Shown here: in pieces, positions 1-7,529 of the stretch
Layout: each line of letters begins with the position of its first letter
How positions within the stretch are numbered: position 1 is the stretch's first letter
NCBI GenBank assembly: GCA_014084085.1
Contig: NPFB01000163.1
Coordinates: 1-14,437 of the forward strand
DNA: 14,437 nt
Reading direction: 5' to 3'
DNA from: Hondaea fermentalgiana
Taxonomy: Eukaryota; Sar; Bigyra; Thraustochytrida; Thraustochytriidae
The notes under the pieces: model-generated
What the model was told of the DNA's origin: nothing
The model's database searches: none
Seen by the model: the letters and a program-made list of their open reading frames with translations, nothing else
Made by a program: the position numbers and the translations under genes

Positions 1-64
1 TGCGAACCGCGAGGCGGCGCGACGCGCGGCGCGTGCACCGCGGTACCGTGCACGGTAACCCGCC

Positions 65-118
65 GGGCGCGTGTGTGTGCACGTGTGTGTGCGCGCGTGC
101 GAGTGAGTGCACGTGCCG
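65..118. repeat. GT/GC alternating purine-pyrimidine tract
   Basis: The tract is almost entirely alternating purine and pyrimidine (GTGTGTGTGCACGTGTGTGT followed by GCGCGCGTGCG). Such tracts are known to favour left-handed Z-DNA under negative supercoiling. No gene is attached to it. Confidence 0.6.
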
Positions 119-593
119 CGGCGAATTGGGGGCGCGGGGGACACTTGAATACGGACGAATGAAAGAGGGAGAGGGTGCACGGCGGCGCGCACGCAGGCTC
201 GCAGCCTCTTCGCTGCTGCTGCAGCGTGCAGGGGGAAGAGAAGGGGGGGGGGGAGGGGGCGGTGAAGAGCTTGTGCAAGGCGCAATGCATCTACGCGCGT
301 TGCACCCGGCAACCCGCGATCCGAAGCATGCAGGCCACAAGCACAATCTTCGTTTTTGTGTGGAGGTTGAAGCCGCTTGTGTACTGTGACTAGTATACGA
401 AAAAGGTGTGTACAAAATGAGGACCCCGAAGGGAGGTCCGCGCATTTGCAGAACGGTGTGTACTACTTGTCTTCCACAATATCCCCTCTTACAATCTCCG
501 AATTATAATTATGATATTGTGCGGGTAATCTTTGAAGGGTACATAGTGTAAGAGATATTTTGCCGAAGGGACTGTCCCCCTCGGAAGGCCGGG

Positions 594-614
594 CGTCCCA
601 CCTTACTTGGGACG
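594..614. other. Short perfect inverted repeat (7-bp stem, 7-nt loop)
   Basis: The arms CGTCCCA and TGGGACG are exactly complementary and flank the loop CCTTACT. The hairpin sits at the boundary between an AT-richer stretch and the GC-rich repeat region. Its function is unknown, and in a window this size it could be chance. Confidence 0.4.
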
Positions 615-706
615 AAACGATGAGCACGACAAGCAATCGCGGCCGCGCAAATTAAGGTGTGCGCGCGGGAACGGGCAAGGGGGGCGGTGCGCGGTCTGCG
701 GCGGCG

Positions 707-763
707 CAAGTGCGGAATGGCGGCCGCGCAAGTGCGGAATGGCGGCGGCGCAAGTGCGGAATG
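707..763. repeat. 22-bp tandem repeat, nearly three copies
   Basis: Units begin at 707, 729 and 751. Each starts with CAAGTGCGGAATG and is joined to the next by a GGCGGC/GGCCGC-type spacer; the third copy is cut short at 763. A related partial sequence (GCGGCCGCGCAA) lies at about 640-652. This is a non-coding minisatellite about 550-600 bp upstream of the first gene. Confidence 0.7.
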
Positions 764-1073
764 CGCGCGCCCTAGTGGTGTGGTCTACCGCGGCAAGGGA
801 GGAAGGCAGGCGAGGGAGAGGGCGCGAGCACGCAAGCACGTTCGAGGCCGAGACGCCGGGACCGAGCGCGAGCGCGAGCGGGCGGGCGGGCGCGGCGCGG
901 GCGGCGCGAGCGCGGCGCGGAGAGAGGGCCGGGGACGCGGGCAGAGCCCCTCGCGGCGCGAACGCCGGCCGAGAGGCGGCAGCGGCCTCCCGCGGAGGCG
1001 GCCGACCGGCGCGCGGCGCGTGGCTCGTAGACGCATAGTACCGCACATACTGCGCATACCATACTGCAAACCC

Positions 1074-1112
1074 GACGACGACGACGGCGACGGCGACGGC
1101 GACGGCGACGAG
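1074..1112. repeat. GAC/GGC trinucleotide repeat
   Basis: A run of GAC triplets passes into alternating GAC-GGC units and ends with GAC-GAG. It lies about 200 bp upstream of the acidic-protein start. The downstream gene itself contains a GAC/GAT/GAG run encoding an Asp/Glu tract, so the same triplet has expanded in both places. Confidence 0.7.
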
Positions 1113-1309
1113 GGCGACAACCAGGGCCAGGGCGAGGAGCTGATCTCGCGGGACCGCGCGGCGAGGTCGCGGAGCGCGAGAAGTCCGGAAGAGGTCGCGG
1201 AGCGCGAGCGCGGTCTGCAGATCGGCGCAGGCGAGCGGCCAGCGGGTGAGCGGGTGAGCGAGAAAGGCGCGACCAAGCCAAGCGCAAGCGAGAACAAGGG
1301 GCGAGCGAG

Positions 1310-2101
1310 ATGGAGGTGGCACTCGTGTCCGGGCTCGGGTTCACCTTTGCCAGGGAGCAGACGCTCGGCCACGACGGCACGGGCGACTTTGATGAGGCCT
1401 TCTTGATGCAGCTCGAACCGGCGGCCAAGGTCATGGGGCTAAGGTCCGCCAGTGGAGGCTTCAAGCGCAGGGCCGAGGCGGCCTCGCCCTTGAACGGGCG
1501 GTACGCCAGCGGAACCGAGAGAAAGCGTGCGCGCGTACCCGCCTGCGAGCCGCTCGCGCTCTCCGATGCGCTCCAGCAGTTGGCGCTCTCCCCAGCGCTC
1601 CTCGACTTTGTCATGGACGTTCTCAACGCCGGTGAGGCGGCCCTTCCGGAGGGCACCGCGTTCTCGGAGGGCACCACGCACGGTGACATGGATGACGATG
1701 ACGACGACGAGGACGACGACGAGGAAGCTGAAGTTCAGGCGTTTGGTGAATTGAGCAGCGACGGCTACTCAGAGGCTTCTGGTGATATTGGCGACAGCGA
1801 CAGCGAGCATGACGGCGAGCTTGTATTCGTTCACTTTGGAGAAACCGACGATCACTTTGCTCGACTTGGACGGTGTACGGGCGATCGTATCACCTTTGGC
1901 AACCCAAATACTAATGACGACGACGAGGAAGAGAGCAAGAATCATTGCAACAAAAGTGACGACCTTTGCGACGCGAGCGACGCTGGGTGTAGCTGCTCCT
2001 CGGAGTCGTTGCGCTCTTTCCCGGCAAATGACTTTCAGTCGCCTTCAAGTCCGCCCGCATCCTCGGTCGCGGGCGTCTCGTTGACGTCGTGCAGCTTGTG
2101 A
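1310..2101 (+). CDS. Acidic, probably nuclear protein of unknown function
   Basis: I do not recognise this 263-residue protein. Codon third positions are strongly G/C in the first half, as in the firm genes of the window, which supports real coding. The start is the first in-frame ATG, with G at -3 and +4. Residues 51-54 (FKRR) and 71-75 (RKRAR) are basic clusters resembling a nuclear localisation signal. Residues 84-106 look like an amphipathic helix (LSDALQQLALSPALLDFVMDVL). Residues 127-139 are an almost unbroken Asp/Glu run, and acidic low-complexity sequence continues to about 170. A short hydrophobic patch (LVFVHF, 171-176) and a second acid run (203-208) follow, then a Ser- and Cys-rich tail with no known zinc-ligand spacing. 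Basic plus acidic segments suggest a chromatin or transcription role, but that is inference only. Confidence 0.7.
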   Translation: MEVALVSGLGFTFAREQTLGHDGTGDFDEAFLMQLEPAAKVMGLRSASGGFKRRAEAASPLNGRYASGTERKRARVPACEPLALSDALQQLALSPALLDFVMDVLNAGEAALPEGTAFSEGTTHGDMDDDDDDEDDDEEAEVQAFGELSSDGYSEASGDIGDSDSEHDGELVFVHFGETDDHFARLGRCTGDRITFGNPNTNDDDEEESKNHCNKSDDLCDASDAGCSCSSESLRSFPANDFQSPSSPPASSVAGVSLTSCSL

Positions 2102-2401
2102 CATCGCATTCTCGGCATTCAGCCCGTTCGCCCCTTTTTATTGAATTGATCACACCGCATGTAGGCTATCGTGCTTGGCGGCGCGAAGCGACTTTCTCGG
2201 TCTCCTTTGGCCATCTCCTGTGTCTGGTTTCGTTTATGCATACACATATCTCGCCGACACGCCTCTGCAAACATACCTAGAGCTCGAGCCCGTAAAAGTA
2301 ATACACATACCATACCACCAGTCAACGTTTTCTTTTTTCGTAAACATCAGTCTAGGCCTACTTGTGGTGGGTTGGTTGCTGGCCATGCTGGGGAAGAAGC
2401 C

Positions 2402-2452
2402 GTCAGTCAGTCAGTCAGTCAGACAGATAAACAGACAGACAGACAGACAGAT
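2402..2452. repeat. Two adjacent tetranucleotide repeats (GTCA)n and (ACAG)n
   Basis: Five tandem GTCA units (2402-2421) are followed, after a short interruption with AGATAA, by about five ACAG units to 2452. The two motifs share the AC/CA core, so this is probably one microsatellite that has diverged. Confidence 0.8.
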
Positions 2453-2738
2453 AGCCCATCAACCATCAGTGCATCCAGCATCGCCCTTCTTGTCCTTGCT
2501 CGTCCGTGACCTAGACAGCCTCCAACGAACGAACTAACTTTGCCATCCATGTGGTAAGATACGCTTCAAGTTTTTATAGGACGTTGGTTGGCGTCCGCGC
2601 GGCCGCTTCCGTCGCGGCAATTTCCCCGCAGCCTTCGTTCGTCTTGCAGGAATATTCACGTAGTATGCGGAGGAGAAGCACACGAAATGACTCGGGCAAG
2701 TTGGCGGGACGCGTCCCCACGAGCGGACAGAACGACAG

Positions 2739-2746
2739 ATATATAT
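2739..2746 (+). promoter_or_regulatory. Possible TATA-like element for the VOC gene
   Basis: ATATATAT stands out in otherwise GC-rich DNA 172 bp before the VOC start codon. A TSS about 30 bp downstream would give a roughly 140-nt leader. Core promoter rules in this organism are unknown to me, so this is a weak call. Confidence 0.25.
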
Positions 2747-2917
2747 CCTGGGTCCAGCCAGGGTCCGTCGGCGCAAAGACCAAACAGTCAGACTACCTTG
2801 CGACGGCGAGCTTGCAACGGCGCGAAGAAACTTTGCCTGGCTGGGAACCAGAAGAGCCGCGAGAAGAGCGTGCGGGACAGAGCTCAAGCCTTGTCAAGGG
2901 TCAGGTCACAAGGCACG

Positions 2918-3436
2918 ATGGTAGACTTCGCCTCGCCGCGCTGGGAGAGCATCAACGCCATCACGTTCGCGACCACGGACATGGCGGCCTCGGTCAAGTT
3001 CTACGAGAGCTTGGGACTTGAGCTGACGTACGGAAACAAGAGCGCGCCGTTCTCCACGCTGGGTCTCGGCGGCGCGGATAACACACTGCACGTGAACCTG
3101 TTCAAGGTTGAGGAAACCTTTGATGCCAAATCCTGGGGACGGGTAATTATCTATGTCTCGGACGTGGACGCCATGTACAAGCAGGTCTGTGCGGCGGGAT
3201 ACACGCCCGAGGCTGAGCCGGCGGACGCCGTCTGGGGTGAGCGCTACTTTCAGATTCGCGATCCCATCGGTCACGAGCTCTCATTTGCGAAAAAGATCCC
3301 TGGACACAAGTTTTGGAAACGTCCCAAGATTGCTCCGCGCTTTGACGCTGAAGCTGCAGCCCAAGGCCGTCGCACCGCGGTTGCAGCTGCTGCCGTTGTG
3401 TGCGGCTTTCTCTTTTGGCAAGCAAGCCGCACCTGA
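2918..3436 (+). CDS. VOC-superfamily (glyoxalase/bleomycin-resistance fold) protein with C-terminal hydrophobic tail
   Basis: The protein has 172 residues. Residues about 12-125 form a single VOC domain with the usual two beta-alpha-beta-beta-beta halves: INAITFATTDMAASVKFYE opens the first, and VIIYVSDVDAMYKQVCAAGY followed by RDPIGHELSF forms the second. Candidate metal-site residues His58 (LHVNLF) and Glu120 (GHELSF) are present, but the usual first-strand ligand is Thr or Ala, so a classical glyoxalase I is unlikely and the substrate cannot be named. Residues 131-152 are basic. Residues 153-168 (AVAAAAVVCGFLFW) are hydrophobic and end five residues from the C-terminus, like a tail anchor. 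The start ATG (A at -4, G at +4) opens just before the domain; an in-frame ATG at 2687 is an alternative. The gene converges with RPB5. Confidence 0.82.
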   Translation: MVDFASPRWESINAITFATTDMAASVKFYESLGLELTYGNKSAPFSTLGLGGADNTLHVNLFKVEETFDAKSWGRVIIYVSDVDAMYKQVCAAGYTPEAEPADAVWGERYFQIRDPIGHELSFAKKIPGHKFWKRPKIAPRFDAEAAAQGRRTAVAAAAVVCGFLFWQASRT

Positions 3437-3526
3437 CTGGAATTATATCTTTCGTGACAATGGTGCATTTTTTAAAATTTCAATTCAACCTTGACTTTTT
3501 TGGGTTTGTTCGTTATTTCTTGAAAG

Positions 3527-3532
3527 AATAAA
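3527..3532 (+). terminator. AATAAA polyadenylation signal
   Basis: A canonical AATAAA lies 91 bp after the VOC stop codon in A/T-rich 3' sequence, followed by a T-rich stretch. It is in the right place to end the VOC transcript inside the 173-bp gap that separates it from the converging RPB5 gene. Confidence 0.55.
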
Positions 3533-3609
3533 GGTTTTTGCAAGAAGATGAAGACATAAAGAGAAAAAGAGTCTAGAGCAGGTTTACAATCATGATCCTT
3601 TGTTTACTA

Positions 3610-4239
3610 TCAGTGAACGATGCGGTACGTGACGTAGCGGCCGGCAGTCTCACTGGAGCGAATGATCTTGACGACTTGGCCTCGCTTCAAACCAAAGTAG
3701 CGGGTAATGGGATCCGTCGTGTACATGCGCGGAAGCTGCGAGTCCTTGAGATTGTATCGCACCAGCAGCTGGCGCTTCTCGTCCTGGGAGAGTACCTCGT
3801 GCTTGGGGACGAGCTCGTGCTCCGTGATATCCACGAGCAGCTCAGACTCCTTGAAGACTTCGATATAAAATAAAGGTGCCGCCTCGGCCAGAGCCTTCCT
3901 CGCAAACGGGGAAATGTCCTTCTCCACCACGAGAATGGCGCGTCGGACCTCCTGCGTCTGCATTTGGTCCGCATACGTGGCCATGCTCTTGACGTCAACC
4001 TTTTCTTCGTCGGGGAAGAACACAAAGATGCGTTCGTTGGGGTCGTCCCGTTTCGCTGTCATCATCATCAGCTTCTTCTTGTCTACAGGGTATCCAAAGG
4101 TGTTCTTGAACTCATCGAACGAGGTCTCGTCGTTGCTCACGAGGTATTTGCGGTTATTCAGCATTTTCTGCACCGTCTCGCGCGCGCGGAACAGCCTGAA
4201 CGCGCGCTTGTGTTGGGGGTCTGCCTCCTCGTCCATCAT
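3610..4239 (-). CDS. RPB5: RNA polymerases I, II and III shared subunit RPABC1 (RPB5)
   Basis: The 209-residue protein has the length expected of RPB5, which belongs to all three nuclear RNA polymerases and lies near the downstream DNA. Residues about 10-130 are the eukaryote-specific N-terminal jaw domain (FRLFRARETVQKML, FGYPVDKKKLMMM, and IFVFFPDEEKVDVKSM). Residues about 137-209 are the conserved domain shared with archaeal RpoH: DITEHELVPKHEVLS, LLVRYNLKDSQLPRM, DPITRYFGLKRGQVVKIIR and AGRYVTYRIV. The protein starts with two adjacent Met codons; the first has A at -3. The frame stays open 106 codons further upstream, but that part is Arg/Ala/Pro-rich with no match to RPB5, so it is leader sequence. 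No intron is seen. The family assignment is firm. Confidence 0.97.
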   Translation of the reverse strand: MMDEEADPQHKRAFRLFRARETVQKMLNNRKYLVSNDETSFDEFKNTFGYPVDKKKLMMMTAKRDDPNERIFVFFPDEEKVDVKSMATYADQMQTQEVRRAILVVEKDISPFARKALAEAAPLFYIEVFKESELLVDITEHELVPKHEVLSQDEKRQLLVRYNLKDSQLPRMYTTDPITRYFGLKRGQVVKIIRSSETAGRYVTYRIVH

Positions 4240-4668
4240 CTTGCCGCCTCGCTCGCTCCTGGCGGCGCTCGCGCCTCGCGACGGGTCGCCGGGCCCTCCG
4301 GCGTCGCGTCCAACGAGCGGCTGCGGTGATCTCGCGCCCTCGGCGAGGCTTTCTGCGCCGCGGCTGGCCGCGCGGGGCTTTTTTGGCGCTCTGCGTGCTT
4401 TGCGCGGGACCTCTTGCTCGCGCCGCCGTAGCCTTCGGCCGCAAGCCGCTCCGCGCACGCGCGCACGAGCCCCTCGTCCCACGCGTGAGCTCTCGCGAAG
4501 GGCTCTGCTCTCCCGAGCGATGGCTCCCCCGCGTTTCGCCGACGTGGGGGGTATCACAGAGTTTAGGCTGGCATGGAGACTGGAGTAACGCGTGTTGTCA
4601 CCTCTGTCGGTAAAACATGGGTGGCTGTCGTGCCCCCTTCATCGGGGAAACATCTTTGACGATGACTT

Positions 4669-4740
4669 TGGGATGGTCATGGTGATGGTGGTGGTGACGA
4701 GGATGGGGATGGTCATGGTAGGGATGGTGATGAAGATGAG
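4669..4740. repeat. Imperfect GATGGT/GGTGAT repeat
   Basis: GATGGT, GGTGAT and GGGATG hexamers recur imperfectly across about 70 bp of G/T/A-rich plus-strand sequence. In translation it gives Met/Val or His/Pro runs, which is why long low-complexity frames appear here. I regard it as a non-coding minisatellite. Confidence 0.6.
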
Positions 4741-5124
4741 CACATTGCTAGCCTCCTCGGTATCAAGATTTAAACGAGAAGCATGGGGTTGCAGCCAGTC
4801 TGAGCATACGAGGTTGCACGCACGCAGTGCTTTCGGGGTCTGCTCCGTCCATCCTTTCGTTCATCTGCCTCGCTTGGCTCCCCATCATCAGAGTCACCCA
4901 CTATCTTGGCCGCTCAGCAAGTCTGCCAGCAACACAACGTGGCGTCTTGTCCCTCGGGATGATTTCGCGCCGTCGATTCGGTCCACGATGCAGCCCTGCC
5001 CCCATCACAGACAGCTCCACTCGTCGCCGCCTGCCCCTGCCAGAAACATGCCGCACGTGTGCACAAGCAATCGAGCTCCTGCAGCAATCGTGGCACTTCT
5101 CGGCACGGCAGCTGTCTCCTACAG

Positions 5125-5191
5125 GTAAGGTGCACCGTGCGTCACGCCGCCGCCCGCCTTGGGGCCCTCGGCTCGCCTCATCCGCTGGCAG
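5125..5191 (+). other. Candidate 67-bp intron (low confidence)
   Basis: The 5' junction CAG|GTAAGG is a near-ideal eukaryotic donor, and the 3' side ends in a C/T-richer stretch with CTGGCAG. Removing it joins two open frames in phase 1 to give a product from ATG 4959 to TAG 5487. I recognise no domain in that product, and the firm genes in the window have no introns, so this may be chance. Confidence 0.2.
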
Positions 5192-5284
5192 GTGACCTCT
5201 TGGCGGCAGCGGTGGGCTCGCTGCCCTCCCTGGCAGCCGACTTCGCTCCGGAGGCGAGTGCTGGCGGTGTGCGGAGCGGCGCCG

Positions 5285-5312
5285 CGGCAGGCAGGCATGC
5301 AGGCAGGCAGGC
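5285..5312. repeat. GGCA tetranucleotide repeat centred on GCATGC
   Basis: GGCA/AGGC units flank a central GCATGC, so one unit reads GCAT instead of GCAG. The same motif family recurs in the leader of the threonine synthase gene at 8341-8393. Confidence 0.7.
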
Positions 5313-5570
5313 TGAATCTGCGGCCAATGTTGTCGCCCTCCGCGTCGCCGACCAGCACGAGCAGCAACACGAGCACCTGCGCCGGCAAGTGCGACTTCGG
5401 AGTTTGGTCCACTTGCCGCTGCCTTTGGCCGCCTTTCCGCCGCCCTTGCTCACTTCACTGGTAGAGCGCTTGTCGGCCAACTGTTAGTTGCTGCTAGTAA
5501 TAAGGCGGCGAGGAAGGGGTGTGCGCGCACGCGCTGCGGCGGTGTTGACTGAGCCTACTTTGTTAGCACG

Positions 5571-5608
5571 GCACGCACGCACGCACGCATGCACGCACGC
5601 ACGCACGC
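5571..5608. repeat. GCAC tetranucleotide repeat with one central variant
   Basis: The structure is four GCAC units, one GCAT, four GCAC units, then GC. Because purines and pyrimidines alternate over the whole 38 bp it is a strong Z-DNA candidate. It lies 285 bp upstream of the PH/STARS start codon. Confidence 0.85.
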
Positions 5609-5892
5609 TCGATCAGGGCGGGTGGCCGGGCGAGCCGCGGGCAGACGCGCAGCTGCAGCACGAGAGAGGACTCCGGCGGTCGCGGTCGCGGTCGGCGGCG
5701 CCCGCCTGCGCGAGGACTGCGAGCGAGGCCGTACTTTTTCTTGGCCTCGGTCTTGGGCTGCTTTCGTAGCCTGCTTCTTCTTCTTGGCCTTCTTGACCGC
5801 GTCGGAGCCGTGAGCGGGCGAGCAGCTCAGGCGAGCAGAACGAGAGCGAGGGCGTCACGCGCGGCGTGCGAGGACGAAGGAGCGCGGACACG

Positions 5893-7494
5893 ATGTCGAC
5901 GCGGAACCTGCTCGTGCGCGGAGGCGGGTCGAAGCGCGGAGACCTGACGACGGAGGCCAAGCCCATCATTGAGAGCTACCTGCAGAAGCTGGACACCAAG
6001 TCGCAGCGGAGCTGGAAAAAGCGCTACGTGGTGCTGTACAGCGACCGCATCAAATACTTCAAGAAGCAAGGCGATACCGTCGCGCGCGGAGAGGTGCTCA
6101 TTACCTCGGAGCACTACGTCTCCGACCTGACCGACGCCAAGGGCCAAGCCAACACGTTTGTGGTCTCTGACTTTATCAGCTCGCTGCGCCTGGCCGCCGA
6201 GTCCGTGGAGCTGCGCGACTTCTGGATGCACGCCATTGCACGCATCATCCGCAACCTCCAGCAAAAGGAAAACTGGTACGGCCAGGAGGCCGGAGTGTTG
6301 CGCGAGCGGACCAAGTCCCAGCGCCGCGGCGACCTCGAGGCGCGCATCGCCGCCTACAAACACAGCGTCGGCGACACCACCGTGCTCACCCCTGAAGAGG
6401 AGGACATTCGCATTGCCCACTTTCTTGCCGAAGAGGCCCGCGCGGACGAGGTCGCTGCGCAAAACGCCCTTGACGAGGCCGCCGAAGAGGGCGTGCCCGA
6501 TGAAGAGCTCGAGGAACTTCGCATCTTGCACTCCCTCGCGCAACAGCGTCTTAGCGCTGCCGAAGAGGCCGAGGAGGAAGCCAAGCGCGCCAAGGAGGAT
6601 GCCGAAGAGGCCAGACGTCTCGAAGCCGAGCGTCTCAAGGAGGAGGAGCGCCAACGCAAGCTCGAGGCTGCCCGCCGCAAAGAAGAGGCCGCGCGCCGCA
6701 AGGCCGAAGAGGCCCGTCTCGAAAAGGAGCGCAAGGCCGAGGCCGCTCGCGCTCTCAAGGAAAAGTCCCGCCGCGTGAAGGAGCAAAAGGCCCGTCGCAA
6801 GGCCGAACGCGAAGCCGCGGCTGCTGCCGAGGCAGAAAGGGCTCGCGAGGAGGCCGAAGCCGCTGCCGCCGCCGAGGCCGAGGCCGCTGCCGAGGCCGAG
6901 GCCGCTGCGGCCGCCGCTGTGCAGCCCGAAAGCCTGTTCTCTCGCTTCACGCGACGCTTTAGTCTCGGACGATCGAGCTCTGCGCCCCGCGAGGAGCTCG
7001 ACCAGGAAGATGATGCTGACGACGAAGATAGTGGCCCGGGCATTGTCTCTGCCGCTTCGTCTGCTTTGGGCTCGGCCCGCACGGGCATTGCTGCTCGTCT
7101 CATGCAATGGCAGGACAAGATTGAGGGTCACCAGGAGGCGCAGTCCAAGAATGTCTTTTCGGGCTCCCACGAAGAGGGTCCGGCTATCAGGCGCGACGAT
7201 CCTAACTATGGCAAGGCCGTTGCTGGAAGCAAGAGCGAGGCCCGCGCGATTGCCGCGGCGGCGTGGGTCACCAAAGAGATGGACAAGCTCTGCAACGTCA
7301 TTCGTGAAAATGGCCAGGTCGACCGCGACGGCACCGTCACCATCACTTTTGGCGAGCTCTTTGTCATTTACCAGGACATTTCGGACTCCCTTGTCGGCAT
7401 TCTCATGCGCGCGAAAAAGTACAAGCGTCTCACGTACCAGGGTGACATGCTCTTCCAGGGCTTGCATGATGGCGTTGTCATCACCCTTCTCTGA
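5893..7494 (+). CDS. PH domain, coiled coil and STARS/Costars-type actin-regulatory protein
   Basis: The 533-residue protein has three parts. Residues about 26-121 are a pleckstrin-homology domain: ESYLQKLDTKSQRSWKKRYVVLY matches the first strands, and Trp111 in ELRDFWMHAI is the near-invariant Trp of the last helix. The strict Lys-x(n)-Arg-x-Arg phosphoinositide motif is not evident. Residues about 165-343 are a long Glu/Arg/Ala/Lys helix, almost surely coiled coil, ending in an EAEAAA repeat. Residues 350-363 (RFTRRFSLGRSSS) resemble a basophilic-kinase or 14-3-3 site. Residues about 404-533 resemble the C-terminal half of animal STARS/ABRA: MQWQDKIEGHQ, DPNYGKAVAGSKSEARA, then the Costars core (ITFGELF, VGILMRAKKYK, GDMLFQGLHDGVVITLL). 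STARS and Costars proteins regulate actin and SRF signalling; here I infer a membrane-linked actin regulator. The start is the first ATG of the frame, with A at -3. Confidence 0.88.
   Translation: MSTRNLLVRGGGSKRGDLTTEAKPIIESYLQKLDTKSQRSWKKRYVVLYSDRIKYFKKQGDTVARGEVLITSEHYVSDLTDAKGQANTFVVSDFISSLRLAAESVELRDFWMHAIARIIRNLQQKENWYGQEAGVLRERTKSQRRGDLEARIAAYKHSVGDTTVLTPEEEDIRIAHFLAEEARADEVAAQNALDEAAEEGVPDEELEELRILHSLAQQRLSAAEEAEEEAKRAKEDAEEARRLEAERLKEEERQRKLEAARRKEEAARRKAEEARLEKERKAEAARALKEKSRRVKEQKARRKAEREAAAAAEAERAREEAEAAAAAEAEAAAEAEAAAAAAVQPESLFSRFTRRFSLGRSSSAPREELDQEDDADDEDSGPGIVSAASSALGSARTGIAARLMQWQDKIEGHQEAQSKNVFSGSHEEGPAIRRDDPNYGKAVAGSKSEARAIAAAAWVTKEMDKLCNVIRENGQVDRDGTVTITFGELFVIYQDISDSLVGILMRAKKYKRLTYQGDMLFQGLHDGVVITLL
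6850..6914 (+). repeat. In-frame 18-bp repeat encoding EAEAAA
   Basis: Three imperfect copies of a GAGGCCGAGGCCGCTGCC-type unit, within the coding region of the PH/STARS protein, encode (EAEAAA)-like helix. The unit is a multiple of three, so copy-number change would lengthen or shorten the coiled coil without breaking the frame. Confidence 0.65.
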
Positions 7495-7502
7495 TTCCGT
7501 AA

Positions 7503-7529
7503 GATCGATCAATCGATCGATCGATCGAT
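7503..7529. repeat. Self-complementary (CGAT)n repeat
   Basis: Two GATC/CGAT blocks (7503-7510 and 7512-7529) separated by one extra A. The unit is palindromic, so RNA from either strand can fold on itself. It starts eight bases after the stop codon of the PH/STARS gene. Confidence 0.85.

Larger units (their letters stand above)
1..1309. other. GC-rich, repeat-rich region with no supported gene
   Basis: I find no convincing gene here. Several long open frames exist on both strands, but they are arginine-, alanine- and proline-rich, overlap one another and match no family I know, as expected of GC-rich DNA with few stops. The stretch holds a GT/GC alternating tract, a long G run near 243-259, an AT-richer island around 380-560, a small hairpin, a 22-bp tandem repeat and a GAC/GGC trinucleotide run. 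The part just before 1310 is presumably the promoter and 5' leader of the acidic-protein gene. The AT-richer island could be the end of a gene lying outside the window. Confidence 0.6.
2102..2917. other. Intergenic region between two co-oriented genes
   Basis: No confident gene lies here. The region contains the 3' end of the acidic-protein gene, a tetranucleotide repeat, an ATATATAT element and the leader of the VOC gene. The VOC frame stays open upstream to 2588 and has one in-frame ATG at 2687. Using that ATG would add 77 Ser/Arg/Thr-rich residues with no recognisable fold, so I treat the stretch as untranslated leader, although an organelle-targeting extension cannot be excluded. Confidence 0.6.
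4240..5892. other. 1.65-kb divergent intergenic region, possible unresolved spliced gene
   Basis: No confident gene is seen between the starts of RPB5 and the PH/STARS gene. The first ~320 bp are the GC-rich RPB5 leader. A GATGGT-type repeat follows, then sequence with mixed signals. On the plus strand, a frame from ATG 4959 reaches CAG|GTAAGG at 5124 and would rejoin an open frame at 5192 that runs to a stop at 5487. On the minus strand, two lysine-rich, coding-like segments (about 5475-5400 and 5825-5740) are in compatible phase, and the first is preceded by CTAACAG, like a 3' splice site; I found no ATG for it. These models conflict and neither product resembles a family I know. Confidence 0.4.

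Noticed and set aside
603..1322. 239-codon open frame on the minus strand (and overlapping frames on both strands)
   Set aside because: Product is Arg/Ala/Pro-rich low complexity, overlaps tandem repeats and the first gene's start, and several equally long frames occur in the same DNA, as expected from high GC.
5400..5480. Minus-strand KGGGKAAKGSGKWTK segment as the start of ribosomal protein eS25
   Set aside because: The first codon is TTG, and the conserved body of eS25 that should follow is not found in any frame on that strand.
5445..5490. tRNA-like D-arm (GGTAGAGC with an upstream GCTC)
   Set aside because: The D-loop would be too long, no matching anticodon stem follows, and there is no T-arm (GGTTCGA-type) or acceptor pairing downstream.
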